From Cellvibrio fontiphilus (GTDB taxonomy: Bacteria > Pseudomonadota > Gammaproteobacteria > Pseudomonadales > Cellvibrionaceae): 64,000 nucleotides of DNA. The DNA lies in NCBI RefSeq assembly GCF_035317345.1, contig NZ_JAYKTU010000003.1; one strand, given 5' to 3'. The translations under genes were made by a program, and so were the position numbers. Numbering within the stretch: position 1 is the stretch's first letter; each line of letters begins with the position of its first letter. Positions 24,911-34,084 of the stretch are shown piece after piece. The notes beneath the pieces are model-generated. The model searched no databases. It was not told the origin of the DNA and saw only the letters and a list, made by a program, of their open reading frames with translations.

Positions 24911-26446
24911 ATGAATACAAACCTCAACCAGCCGCCACAGGAAGCAGAGGACGGGGAAGTATCCGATGCTCGCCAATTTGTCACGTTTCTGATTGGCGAT
25001 GATGTCTTTGCCGTGGATATGGCGCCCGTGCAGGAAATTATCCGTGTGCCCGCTGTAGTGCGTGTTCCACTGGCACCCTCCTCGCTTGATGGTCTATCGA
25101 ATTTACGTGGAAAAGTATTACCGATTATTTCTTTGCGCAGAATTTTTGGCATTACCGATAAATCCTATGACGACTCGACCCGTGCAATTGTGATCGACAT
25201 GGGGCAACCGCTGGGCTTCGTAGTTGATCGCGTCGCCAGTGTCATTAATGTTGAACCAGAAAAAATTGAAGATGTCGCCGGAATTAAAAGCACCATCAAC
25301 AGCGATTTATTAGTTGGTATTTTGAAAAATGTATCCGGTCATTCAATGGTAATGGTGCTGGATTTCAACAAGATCATTGCCAATGAATTTTCGGGAATAG
25401 AATCCTTAATCCGCAGTGTAGCTGCTCAGCAATTAGGGATGGGCGATAACGCGGATGATGACGACGAGCTTTTTGATGAGCGCCAACTAGTGAGCTTTAG
25501 TGTCGCCAGTCAAGAGTACGCGGTAGATATCGCGCATGTGCAAGAAATCGTGCAAATTCCGGAATCCATAGTGCATGTCCCCAAAGCCGATACCCATGTG
25601 CTGGGGATTATGAATCTGCGCGATCGTTTGCTGCCTTTGGTGAGTTTGCGCAGCTTGTTTCATTTACCCACTCAACCACTCGATGAACGCTCACGTGTTG
25701 TTGTGGTCGCACTGCATGGAATGTCGGTGGGAGTGGTGACCGACTCGGTGTCTGAAGTTTTACGAGTACCGCTGGAATTTATCGACCCCATTCCGCCACT
25801 CCTGGCAAAAGATGCGAGCCTTGCGGACATCACACAAATTTGCCGCCTGCAACAGGGTAAACGCATCGTCTCGATAATTTCCACAGAAAACATGTTTAAA
25901 CATTCCGCTGTGGCACAAGCAATACAGGATACCGACCAAATGATTGATCAGGCCGCAGAGAGTGACAGCAGTGAGCCACTGGATGATGACGAAGAGCAAA
26001 TGGTGGTATTTCATTTAGCCGAAGGCGAATTCGGTGTTCCCATTCAAAGCGTGCAGGAAATTGTGCGTATTCCGGATGAGTTAACCCATGTTCCCAAAGC
26101 GCCCGCATTTATCGAGGGTGTTATCAACTTGCGCGGGGCTGTGTTACCGGTGATTGATCAACGAAAACGCCTCGGTATGCCCGCGCTCGAACGCAATGAT
26201 CGTCAGCGCATTATGGTTTTTTCAATCAATGGCATGCGCACTGGTTTTATTGTCGACGCTGTTACCGAAGTGCTGAAGGTACCCAAAAAATCGATTGAGG
26301 CTTCGCCTAAACTGTCACTGGATCAAGCGCAGTTACTCGGACGAGTAGCCAATCTGGAATTGCAAAAACGAATGATTCAATTAATTGACCCTGCATATTT
26401 GTTAGATCAACAAGATCACAAAGCATTGGCAGATGCCACTGCATAG
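24911..26446 (+). CDS. Triple CheW-domain coupling protein
   Basis: 511 residues made of three CheW domains in a row (about 20-155, 190-330 and 355-495). Each begins with an F.(L/V)(G/A)...(Y/F).V(D/P)I or M pattern and contains VQEI(I/V)R/QIP, (S/G)(I/V)(I/M/S)NLR and a V(D/T)(D/S/A)V strand. CheW links receptors to CheA; the single-domain form is usual. ATG 24911 lies 8 bases after the receptor stop, with GAGGTG upstream. Confidence 0.92.
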   Translation: MNTNLNQPPQEAEDGEVSDARQFVTFLIGDDVFAVDMAPVQEIIRVPAVVRVPLAPSSLDGLSNLRGKVLPIISLRRIFGITDKSYDDSTRAIVIDMGQPLGFVVDRVASVINVEPEKIEDVAGIKSTINSDLLVGILKNVSGHSMVMVLDFNKIIANEFSGIESLIRSVAAQQLGMGDNADDDDELFDERQLVSFSVASQEYAVDIAHVQEIVQIPESIVHVPKADTHVLGIMNLRDRLLPLVSLRSLFHLPTQPLDERSRVVVVALHGMSVGVVTDSVSEVLRVPLEFIDPIPPLLAKDASLADITQICRLQQGKRIVSIISTENMFKHSAVAQAIQDTDQMIDQAAESDSSEPLDDDEEQMVVFHLAEGEFGVPIQSVQEIVRIPDELTHVPKAPAFIEGVINLRGAVLPVIDQRKRLGMPALERNDRQRIMVFSINGMRTGFIVDAVTEVLKVPKKSIEASPKLSLDQAQLLGRVANLELQKRMIQLIDPAYLLDQQDHKALADATA

Positions 26447-26466
26447 ACGATGAATGTAAAGAGATC

Positions 26467-27639
26467 ATGAGTACTAAAGTTCTAATTGTTGATGACTCTG
26501 CGTTGATGAGAAAAAAGATTGCGGAGCTGATAAACGCGCGAGGCAATTTTGCCATTGAATTTGCCAGGAACGGTATTGAGGCGATTAACCTGAACCAGCG
26601 ATTTCAGCCTGATGTTATTACGCTGGATATAAATATGCCAGAAATGGATGGTCTGACTGCACTCGCGCAAATTATGGTGGAACGGCCAGTACCCGTAGTA
26701 ATGGTGTCATCGCTTACAGAAAAAGGGGCATTGGCCACATTTGAGGCATTAGCACTAGGAGCAGTCGATTTTATCCCAAAGCCAGACGGTACCATTTCAT
26801 TATCGATAGAAAAAATTGGTGATGAATTAATAGAAAAATTAACCGCAGCAACGCGTGCAAAAATATCCCAGGTAGCAAAGCCAAACAGACTCGCAAGCAA
26901 CCGATCTGACAGCACCGCGCCGCGCACCACGCGAGTCATACCGTCGAATTTTGTAACCAGCACATCGTCACACGCAGCAACCGCAAAGCACAAAGTAATT
27001 GCTCCGCGGTCATCCGATGAGACACCCGAAGGTTTGGTATTAATTGGAGTCTCAACCGGCGGGCCCGGCACCTTGGAAATTATTTTGCGTAACCTTAGCG
27101 ATGACTTTCCCTTCCCCATTCTGGTTGCACAACACATGCCCGCCGCTTTTACCGGGCCTTTTGCCCAACGAATGAATTCTATTTGTCCACTACATGTTGT
27201 TGAAGTTGCTCAACCTACGCCCATAAAAAAGGGAGGCGTTTACATCGGTAGAGGCGGTGGCGACATGGTGATTACTACGCGAGCGGGCAACTTGTATGCG
27301 CTGCCCAAACCGGAATCGCCGCTCTATCGCTGGCATCCGTCGGTGGAATTATTGGGCCGCAGTGCGCTGGAGCATTGCAATGCGGAGCACCTTATTGGCG
27401 TCATGTTAACCGGTATGGGTAACGATGGTGCGGATGCGTTCAATGAAATTTATCGTCAGGGCGGGCGCACTATTGCGGAATCGGAAGAGTCTGCGGTGGT
27501 ATTTGGCATGCCGAAAGAATTAATTGATTGCGGCGGCGCAAGTATCGTTCTACCGGCAACAAAAATTGCCCAACAATTGTGTGAATGGGCCGCACCTGAT
27601 GAGGGGAATTATGGCATTCGTCAAACGTCCAGCAACTAA
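26467..27639 (+). CDS. cheB: Protein-glutamate methylesterase CheB
   Basis: 390 residues. The N-terminal receiver has VLIVDDSALMR and phospho-acceptor D54. After a basic, Ser/Thr-rich linker comes the methylesterase with GVSTGGPGTLE (catalytic Ser near 196), AQHMP and GVMLTGMGNDGADA. It demethylates receptors when phosphorylated by CheA. AAAGAGATC precedes ATG 26467. The next gene begins inside its last 29 bases. Confidence 0.95.
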   Translation: MSTKVLIVDDSALMRKKIAELINARGNFAIEFARNGIEAINLNQRFQPDVITLDINMPEMDGLTALAQIMVERPVPVVMVSSLTEKGALATFEALALGAVDFIPKPDGTISLSIEKIGDELIEKLTAATRAKISQVAKPNRLASNRSDSTAPRTTRVIPSNFVTSTSSHAATAKHKVIAPRSSDETPEGLVLIGVSTGGPGTLEIILRNLSDDFPFPILVAQHMPAAFTGPFAQRMNSICPLHVVEVAQPTPIKKGGVYIGRGGGDMVITTRAGNLYALPKPESPLYRWHPSVELLGRSALEHCNAEHLIGVMLTGMGNDGADAFNEIYRQGGRTIAESEESAVVFGMPKELIDCGGASIVLPATKIAQQLCEWAAPDEGNYGIRQTSSN

Positions 27640-28234
27640 TTCAGATAGGCACGATGAGCGCGCGCAGAATCGTGAGCTATCGGGTTTATTGGAAGCCTTG
27701 ACAAGCAGCGACCCTACTGCGCGTAGGTGGGCGGTGCGAGATTTGGTACAACACCCAGGGGCAGTAGTTGCACTGACCAATCAACTCCAGATAGAAAATG
27801 ATGCATCAGTGCGTAAAGCGATTCTACTCGCACTGACCCAATCCGGTAGTCGTGAAGCGATTGACGGCTTGGTGCACTGCCTTCGCAGTGAGGACGTGGG
27901 TTTGCGCAACGAGGCAATAGAGGCAATGAAGCTTATGCCGGATTCCGTTGCCCCGTTAATGAATTCGCTGCTGCACGATGCAGATCCCGATGTACGCATT
28001 TTTTCAGTGAACGTTCTCGAATCCTTAAAGCACCCCAATGTTGAACAATGGCTGATTGATGTCATCTCTCACGATGATCACATCAATGTCTGTGCAACTG
28101 CCGTTGATTTGTTAGTTGAGGTGGGCACCGTAACAAGCGTTATACCGCTCCAGAATCTGAAGCAAAAATTCACGCACGAACCATACATCTCGTTTGCAGC
28201 GGATCTGGCGATTAAACGGATTCAGGGAGCCTAG
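27611..28234 (+). CDS. HEAT-repeat protein of the chemosensory operon
   Basis: 207 residues. Repeated helix pairs with D.xVR..A signatures (DASVRKAILLAL, DVGLRNEAIEAM, DPDVRIFSVNVL) are HEAT/PBS-lyase-like repeats, used for protein binding. ATG 27611 has GAGGGGAATT directly upstream and lies within the end of cheB. Comparable HEAT proteins sit in some non-flagellar chemosensory clusters, but the target is unknown. Confidence 0.85.
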   Translation: MAFVKRPATNSDRHDERAQNRELSGLLEALTSSDPTARRWAVRDLVQHPGAVVALTNQLQIENDASVRKAILLALTQSGSREAIDGLVHCLRSEDVGLRNEAIEAMKLMPDSVAPLMNSLLHDADPDVRIFSVNVLESLKHPNVEQWLIDVISHDDHINVCATAVDLLVEVGTVTSVIPLQNLKQKFTHEPYISFAADLAIKRIQGA

Positions 28235-29077
28235 GTGAACAAATTAGAAATCAGTCTGGATGAATTCCAAAAATTTCGGGAATTTTTTTACCGAAAAACT
28301 GGAATACTCTTTGATGACAACAAACGCTACTTTGTTGACAAGCGCTTGATCGAGCGTATTGAAGAAACACAATCAGACAGTTTTCGTAATTACTTTACCA
28401 CACTGCGCTTTCAATCATCCGGCGAAGAATTGCAGAAGCTCACTAACTTGATGACGGTAAACGAAACCTACTTCTTCCGGGAAGACTACCAGTTCAAATG
28501 CCTGGTGGACTCACTGCTTCCTGAAATCTGCAAACGCAAACCCCAGGGCTCACGCATTCGTATCTGGTCAATTCCTTCATCTTCTGGTGAGGAACCCTAC
28601 TCTATTGCGATTTTCTTATTGGAACATTGGCCCGATATCGACAAATGGGATGTGGAGCTGGTCTCTTCCGATATCGACACTGACATACTGAAAAAAGCAC
28701 GCTTGGGCAAATACTCGCCGCGCTCAGTACAAAATTTGCCAACACCAATTCTAAGCAATTATTTTGAAAAAAAATCCGACGGCGAATACCAAATCTGTAG
28801 TGACTTAAGAGATTCCGTCGAGTTTACGCGTGTCAATCTTTCAGAACCTGCCGACACACGTTCCTACCGGGGGTTTGATGTGGTTTTCTGTCGCAACTTA
28901 CTGATTTATTTTGATGACCTGTCGCGCCGCAAAGCCGCGGAAGTTTTTTTTGACGCACTTAACCCTGGCGGCTATGTCTGTTTAGGTCACTCTGAATCCA
29001 TGAGCAGAATCACATCCCTCTTTAAAGTAAAAAAATTTCCCGATGCCATTGTTTATCAAAAGCCGGAGTCAACATGA
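28235..29077 (+). CDS. cheR: Chemotaxis protein methyltransferase CheR
   Basis: 280 residues: N-terminal all-helical domain (FQKFREFFYRKTGI) and SAM-binding domain with IWSIPSSSGEEPYSIAIF, VELVSSDIDTD and FCRNLLIYFDD. It methylates receptor glutamates, opposing CheB. The SAM loop reads IPSSSGEE where most CheR have AGCSTGEE. GTG 28235 follows the HEAT stop codon directly, with AGGGAG upstream. It overlaps the next gene by four bases. Confidence 0.93.
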   Translation: MNKLEISLDEFQKFREFFYRKTGILFDDNKRYFVDKRLIERIEETQSDSFRNYFTTLRFQSSGEELQKLTNLMTVNETYFFREDYQFKCLVDSLLPEICKRKPQGSRIRIWSIPSSSGEEPYSIAIFLLEHWPDIDKWDVELVSSDIDTDILKKARLGKYSPRSVQNLPTPILSNYFEKKSDGEYQICSDLRDSVEFTRVNLSEPADTRSYRGFDVVFCRNLLIYFDDLSRRKAAEVFFDALNPGGYVCLGHSESMSRITSLFKVKKFPDAIVYQKPEST

Positions 29078-29460
29078 AACCCGACAGTAAACGGATCCTC
29101 GTCGTTGACGATGCTGCAACAGTACGTATGTATCACAAACAAATTCTGGAGTCAGTGGGCTTTCAGGTTGAAGAAGCGATCAACGGTATAGAAGCGTTGG
29201 AAAAATCACTGATGAAGCCATTTGATTTGTATTTGGTGGATATCAATATGCCCAAATTAGATGGTTATGATTTTTTGAAAGATTTACGCAGCCGCGATAT
29301 TCCACAAGCGCCAGCCATTATGATTTCGACCGAAGCAGAAGATAACGATAAGTTTCGCGCTTATGAGGCAGGTGCCAACCTCTACATGCTGAAACCTATC
29401 AAGTCGCAGGATTTACTCAAATACAGTTTTATGTTGCTTGGCATTGAGAACCCTTCATGA
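29074..29460 (+). CDS. CheY-like response regulator 1
   Basis: 128 residues, a single receiver domain with acidic pocket VVDDA, phospho-acceptor D56 (LVDINMP), Thr/Ser switch in MISTEAE and Lys in MLKPI. No output domain. Coupled by ATGA overlaps to cheR and cheA. Confidence 0.92.
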   Translation: MKPDSKRILVVDDAATVRMYHKQILESVGFQVEEAINGIEALEKSLMKPFDLYLVDINMPKLDGYDFLKDLRSRDIPQAPAIMISTEAEDNDKFRAYEAGANLYMLKPIKSQDLLKYSFMLLGIENPS

Positions 29461-31901
29461 ATCCGTTGCTTGCACAATTTGTTACTGAAGCACGTGACTT
29501 TCTCCAATCCATAGGGGAAAGCCTGATGCAATTGGAGCGCTGCCCCAACGATAGCGAACTCATCGGGGAATTGTTTCGCCTTGTGCATACCTTAAAAGGC
29601 AACAGTGGATTATTTGAATTTCAAGCGATGACAAATGTGCTTCATGCAGCTGAAGATCTAATGGATGCGATAAGAGACAAGGAGTTGGATTTCGCACCGG
29701 AAATTGCAGACCAGTTACTGGATGCCATGGATTTTGTTGCGCAACTGATTGATGACATCGCTCAAGATCGCTACAACATCCCCCACTACACCCGTCATGC
29801 AGCGCAAATAGCAACGTCCTTACGTTCGTACTTGAGCGGCACCACACAGTCTGCACACACTGAGCCAGATGCATCCGTCGAACAGGGTCAGCTAACATCA
29901 CCGTCAGTACAAACTGGCTATGCTATTGTTATCGACCAGCGTATCCGGCGGGCATTTAATCAGGTTCCCAGTGCCATTCTGGCATCGCAAACACCAGAAC
30001 ATTTTTTTATTGTCTATCAACCGGAACCGGAATGTTTTTTCAAAGGTGAAGATCCTTTTCACTTAATGCTTTGTTTACCCGAGCTGCTGTGGGGAGCGAC
30101 GCTCTATACCGATGATCCGCGCGTAGATAGTTTTGATTGTTACCGCTCTTCAGCGGCATACATCGCCTTTTCACGATCAACGCGTGAAGAGTTAGAACAA
30201 CATTTTCGTTATGTTCCCGAACAAGTTTGCATTACAACCGTCGCTGAACATACCGGCGCAGCAGGATTACATTCAACTACACATTCAACTACAGATTCCA
30301 GTAGCAGGCCAAAATTGGATACTGCATTGCTCGGCATTATTGAAACGCAACGTCAGATCCTGACGTTAAAGAGTAACGCACCCTGGGCGCTCGGCCGGAT
30401 TACCGCAGTGCTCAATACACTTGGAGCCGTCTTAACCGGTCATGAACCCTATTACTCTCACTTTACCGGGCTTAGTGCACTTGTGAAAAATTCGGAAAAT
30501 ATTCAGCCCATGGTTGACTGGCTGGATTCATTGATGAGTTCAAATGAAGAGAGCGTCCATACTGAGGAAGCGCTTGGCACAACATTAACGAGTCAACCAG
30601 CAGCGCCAACAGCAGACATTGAAACACAGCTTGCCCGGGACTTGCATGAACAAACTGAAGTTCTTACACCTACCCCCTCCCAAGAAACCGATGTCAATTT
30701 CGGTCGGCGAGCAGAAGATGCGCAAGCAAGCAAAGTACTCAAAGTTGAACAGGGGAAAATTGATCGTTTAATGGATTTAATTGGCGAAATCGTTGTAGCA
30801 AAAAATGGTTTGCCTTATCTCGCGAGTAAAGCCGAGGATCAATACGGTGTGCGCGAACTCGCCAAAGAAATAAAGATGCAGTATTCAGTTATCAATCGCA
30901 TTGCAGAGGAATTGCAAGATGCAATTATGCAAGTGCGAATGATGCCGGTGTCATTTATTTTCCAGCGTTTCCCTCGCCTCGTTAGGGATATCGCTCGTAA
31001 GCTGGGCAAGGAAGTAGATCTGGTTATTGAGGGAGAAGACACCGAGGCCGATAAAAATATTATTGAGGCGCTCGCCGACCCGCTCATTCATATATTGCGC
31101 AATAGCCTTGATCACGGGCTTGAGTTACCGGATGTACGTCAATCACGCGGCAAACCTCGCGTCGGCCGTTTGCACATCACCGCCTCGCAGGAATCTGACC
31201 GGGTTGTTATCCAAGTAAAAGATGACGGCAAGGGAATCGATCCAGTAATCATCAAACAAAAAGCCTATGAAAAACGCATCATCAACGAAGACCAATTAGA
31301 AAAGCTAAACGATCGTGAAGCCATTCAACTGATTTTTGCTGCAGGCTTTTCAACGGCCGAACAAGTGACGGATTTATCTGGCCGCGGTGTCGGTATGGAT
31401 GTAGTACGAACCGCGATACAAAAAATAGGTGGGCAAGTTCGATTGGACTCGGAGGTCAACAAGGGTACCAGTCTCACGCTTTACCTGCCGCTATCAATGG
31501 CGGTGACTAATGTCATGGTCATAGCCAGCGACTCGCAAATTTTTGGCATCCCCATGGACCTGGTGGTAGAAACCGTTCGCTTGCCAGCAAGCGCTATCCA
31601 ATCCATTAAACAGCAGCGCACAACTCTGCTGCGTGGAAAGATCATCCCATTGATTTCACTCAACACCGTATTGGGGTTGGATAAAGCCCAGCAAAAAAAT
31701 GAAGAAGATGAGTTTGCACTACTCGTAGTCAAGTCTCAGGGAGAGGTACTGGGATTATTGGTGGATGATTTTAGCGAAGTGATCGATATCATCTTAAAAC
31801 CTTTGCCAGGTGAACTTGCAAAAATGCCTATTTATTCCGGCTCGGCCCTGCTAGGGGACGGCTCTGTTTTATTGGTGTTGAATCCTCAGGAGTTTGCGTA
31901 A
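29457..31901 (+). CDS. cheA: Chemotaxis histidine kinase CheA
   Basis: 814 residues. The HPt domain carries the phospho-histidine H44 (RLVHTLKGNSG). A divergent middle region (about 140-260, with ECFFKGEDPFHLM) takes the place of a standard P2, and a low-complexity linker of about 80 residues follows. The kinase has N-box HILRNSLDHGLE near 544, DDGKGID near 589 and GFSTAEQVTDLSGRGVGMDVV. The C-terminal CheW-like domain runs from about 680 to the end. It phosphorylates the CheY proteins and CheB encoded around it. Confidence 0.95.
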   Translation: MNPLLAQFVTEARDFLQSIGESLMQLERCPNDSELIGELFRLVHTLKGNSGLFEFQAMTNVLHAAEDLMDAIRDKELDFAPEIADQLLDAMDFVAQLIDDIAQDRYNIPHYTRHAAQIATSLRSYLSGTTQSAHTEPDASVEQGQLTSPSVQTGYAIVIDQRIRRAFNQVPSAILASQTPEHFFIVYQPEPECFFKGEDPFHLMLCLPELLWGATLYTDDPRVDSFDCYRSSAAYIAFSRSTREELEQHFRYVPEQVCITTVAEHTGAAGLHSTTHSTTDSSSRPKLDTALLGIIETQRQILTLKSNAPWALGRITAVLNTLGAVLTGHEPYYSHFTGLSALVKNSENIQPMVDWLDSLMSSNEESVHTEEALGTTLTSQPAAPTADIETQLARDLHEQTEVLTPTPSQETDVNFGRRAEDAQASKVLKVEQGKIDRLMDLIGEIVVAKNGLPYLASKAEDQYGVRELAKEIKMQYSVINRIAEELQDAIMQVRMMPVSFIFQRFPRLVRDIARKLGKEVDLVIEGEDTEADKNIIEALADPLIHILRNSLDHGLELPDVRQSRGKPRVGRLHITASQESDRVVIQVKDDGKGIDPVIIKQKAYEKRIINEDQLEKLNDREAIQLIFAAGFSTAEQVTDLSGRGVGMDVVRTAIQKIGGQVRLDSEVNKGTSLTLYLPLSMAVTNVMVIASDSQIFGIPMDLVVETVRLPASAIQSIKQQRTTLLRGKIIPLISLNTVLGLDKAQQKNEEDEFALLVVKSQGEVLGLLVDDFSEVIDIILKPLPGELAKMPIYSGSALLGDGSVLLVLNPQEFA

Positions 31902-32185
31902 TGACGATCAAACAAAAAGGTCAGGTCATTTTCTTAGAGGAAGTCGTAGGCGTTGAAGATGCCGAGACCCTTTACACCATGCTAGGTAACACCGGTATCA
32001 AAAAAATTAACGCGGGATCCTGCGAGCATATGCACTCAGCAGTGCTGCAATTAATCATAGGGTTTCATCTAAAAATGACTAAATACCCAGAAAACGCAGC
32101 ACTTGCCCAGTGGTTAAAGAATTCATCATTGGTGTCGCATACTGCAGATGCCACCCACTCTCAACATGAGGTTAACAATGGCTAA
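31901..32185 (+). CDS. STAS-like small protein of the chemosensory operon
   Basis: 94 residues. The pattern VIFLEEVVGVEDAETLYTM, INAGSCEHMHSAVLQLIIGF and a final helix suggests a STAS-type fold, with Ser-Cys where anti-sigma-factor antagonists have their phosphoserine region. The match is weak, so the assignment is tentative. Its ATG shares a base with the cheA stop (TAATG) and its end overlaps the next cheY by eight bases, so it belongs to the operon. Confidence 0.6.
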   Translation: MTIKQKGQVIFLEEVVGVEDAETLYTMLGNTGIKKINAGSCEHMHSAVLQLIIGFHLKMTKYPENAALAQWLKNSSLVSHTADATHSQHEVNNG

Positions 32186-32546
32186 AACCGTTTTTCTTAT
32201 TGATGATTCGCTCACTATGTTGATGAGTGTAAAGCAGACATTGGAAATGTCAGGATTCAAAGTCGATACCGCCAAAGATGGCTTGGAAGCATTGAATAAG
32301 ATCAAAGCTGGATTAAAACCGGACCTGATCATTACCGACATTAATATGCCTAACATGAATGGATTGGATTTTATTAAGAATACCCGCGCGATATTGCGCT
32401 TTACACCGATACTTGCGCTGACCACGGAGAGCCAGGCCGCCAAGCGAGAAGAAGCCAAAAAAAATGGCGCAACAGGCTGGTTAGTCAAACCCATCGCAGG
32501 ACCTGACTTACTAAAAGTTATCAAACAAGTTGTTCCTGGTGCATGA
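32178..32546 (+). CDS. CheY-like response regulator 2
   Basis: 122 residues from ATG 32178 (MAKTVFLIDDSLTML), with GAGG eight bases upstream. Receiver-only protein with D54 in ITDINMP, Thr switch in ALTTES and Lys in LVKPI. The frame is open further upstream, but this ATG gives the standard CheY start. Together with the other receiver it gives the system two competing CheY proteins. Confidence 0.92.
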   Translation: MAKTVFLIDDSLTMLMSVKQTLEMSGFKVDTAKDGLEALNKIKAGLKPDLIITDINMPNMNGLDFIKNTRAILRFTPILALTTESQAAKREEAKKNGATGWLVKPIAGPDLLKVIKQVVPGA

Positions 32547-32554
32547 GGTGATAA

Positions 32555-33823
32555 ATGCAGCACCGGATTAGGGTTTCCAATCTTAAAATTGATTTGATCG
32601 CTGCGGCGCTGGTTGCAGTGAGTACCATAATTATCGGATGGATGTTCGTTATTTTCGCACCTGAGCTTCTTACATGGCTTCTTAAAACCTATTGGGTCAT
32701 TTCTATTGGAGGAATAATTACACTAGTTGCTACACTTTTTGCGTTTCGTTTTTTATCGCAGAAGCTTTGCTATCGATTTGAACAAGAACTACATCGGGAG
32801 GCCCGCCAATCATTAGTCGACCACAGCATATTACTACTGAACCAAGCATTCATAAGCGATGACATAAAGTACATGCGAATATACAGCGATGTACTTGAAA
32901 AACACATTGAATCAGCAAATAGGGAGACAGAGAACGGCTCACTCAAAATTATGAGTGTTATGCAACGCGTATATGGTTCCAGTGAATTTTTACTGGATAA
33001 ATTGAAAGATAGTGAGCGCAATGCAGACCAACTAAAATTTCTTCAGTCGGAACGACTCATATCCAATCAGGCACTATTGGACGAAATGTCGCAGTATGCC
33101 TCTAATAAATCCGCTCAGGTGAATCAAGATAATGATCGCATTCAGGAAGTGTTACTTCAGGTGAAAGGTCTAACAGGCCTCACCGGTTTAATTCGTAATA
33201 TTGCCAAGCAGACCAACTTACTTGCATTAAATGCTTCAATTGAGGCAGCACGCGCGGGTGATGCAGGACGGGGATTCGCGGTGGTGGCTGACAAAATTCG
33301 ATCGCTCTCACAGGAAACGGAATCCGCAACGTCTGAAATTGATCGAGCGATTGTTAGTGTGAGCGAGACAGTCGAGAAAAATTTATCAGGGGTGTTGGAC
33401 GGTGATCAGACGCGTGAAGAACTTGAAAAAATAGAAGCGATTTCAGCAAGCCTTAAATCCATTCTGACTGACTTTACTTCAGTGTCTGAGTACCTAACAT
33501 CTCTCAGCGTGGATTCGCGACAAGCAATGACCGCAGTACACGACGGGATCATGGAAGTACTCGGCAGTATGCAATTTCAGGATATTAGTCGACAACAACT
33601 GGATTCTGTAAAGATTTTGCTATCTGAAATGGTCAACCATTTCTGGCAACTGGATGAATATCTACGAGCATCACCACCCATTGGGATCAAAGCACAAACA
33701 CTCGAAAAACTCTTGGAGAGTCATCGTGATTATTATGTTATGCAACAACAACATGATTCTCACAGTCAGGCCCTGGGAGATCAAACCACTCAGAGCTCAA
33801 CAGCAAGCATTGAATTGTTTTAG
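32555..33823 (+). CDS. Membrane methyl-accepting chemotaxis protein with CheZ-like motif
   Basis: 422 residues. Two N-terminal membrane segments (about 13-35 and 45-65) are separated by only a short loop, so there is no periplasmic sensor domain. The signalling tip is QTNLLALNASIEAARAG. Near the C-terminus, MQFQDISRQQL places D343 and Q347 exactly as D143 and Q147 of CheZ (FQDLTGQ), the residues that dephosphorylate CheY. No separate cheZ is present in the operon. Phosphatase function is inferred from this motif alone. No xWxxF CheR-docking tail is present. Confidence 0.88.
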   Translation: MQHRIRVSNLKIDLIAAALVAVSTIIIGWMFVIFAPELLTWLLKTYWVISIGGIITLVATLFAFRFLSQKLCYRFEQELHREARQSLVDHSILLLNQAFISDDIKYMRIYSDVLEKHIESANRETENGSLKIMSVMQRVYGSSEFLLDKLKDSERNADQLKFLQSERLISNQALLDEMSQYASNKSAQVNQDNDRIQEVLLQVKGLTGLTGLIRNIAKQTNLLALNASIEAARAGDAGRGFAVVADKIRSLSQETESATSEIDRAIVSVSETVEKNLSGVLDGDQTREELEKIEAISASLKSILTDFTSVSEYLTSLSVDSRQAMTAVHDGIMEVLGSMQFQDISRQQLDSVKILLSEMVNHFWQLDEYLRASPPIGIKAQTLEKLLESHRDYYVMQQQHDSHSQALGDQTTQSSTASIELF

Positions 33824-33950
33824 CTCTAGATGCACAACATTCAAGCCTAATGTGTGAAATGGCAGGTTACCAATATTCGTTTTGGTTTTAGGATGTTCAG
33901 CGCGAATGAGCGGTTAATGCACACTTCTTTTTCTTCGCCGATAGACCTGT

Positions 33951-34005
33951 CCACTGCAACGGCTTAGCCCTAACACCGTTAGGCCGGCAAGCATCCGGCA
34001 AACTG
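33951..34005. other. Structured intergenic stretch of unknown role
   Basis: Between the converging receptor and znuA genes lie several small stems: AACGG/CCGTT (33958-33962, 33976-33980), GCCGG/CCGGC (33983-33987, 33995-33999) and a CATCC/GGATG stem overlapping the second. CCGGCAA occurs twice, ten bases apart. No T-run follows, and I could not match a known riboswitch. Confidence 0.3.
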
Positions 34006-34084
34006 GATGAATTAAGTGCTAAAATGGGTATTACCTAGAGACAATTACTGAGTTACCAAGTCAGGTGTATCAATGAAATAATCT

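Noticed and set aside
33790..33823. CheR-docking pentapeptide at the end of the membrane receptor
   Set aside because: The C-terminus SIELF lacks the aromatic residue at the second position of the xWxxF-type signal.
33951..34020. c-di-GMP (GEMM) riboswitch
   Set aside because: GCAACGGC/CCGGC pieces look superficially similar, but the conserved GEMM core and a downstream gene start are missing; both neighbouring genes end here.
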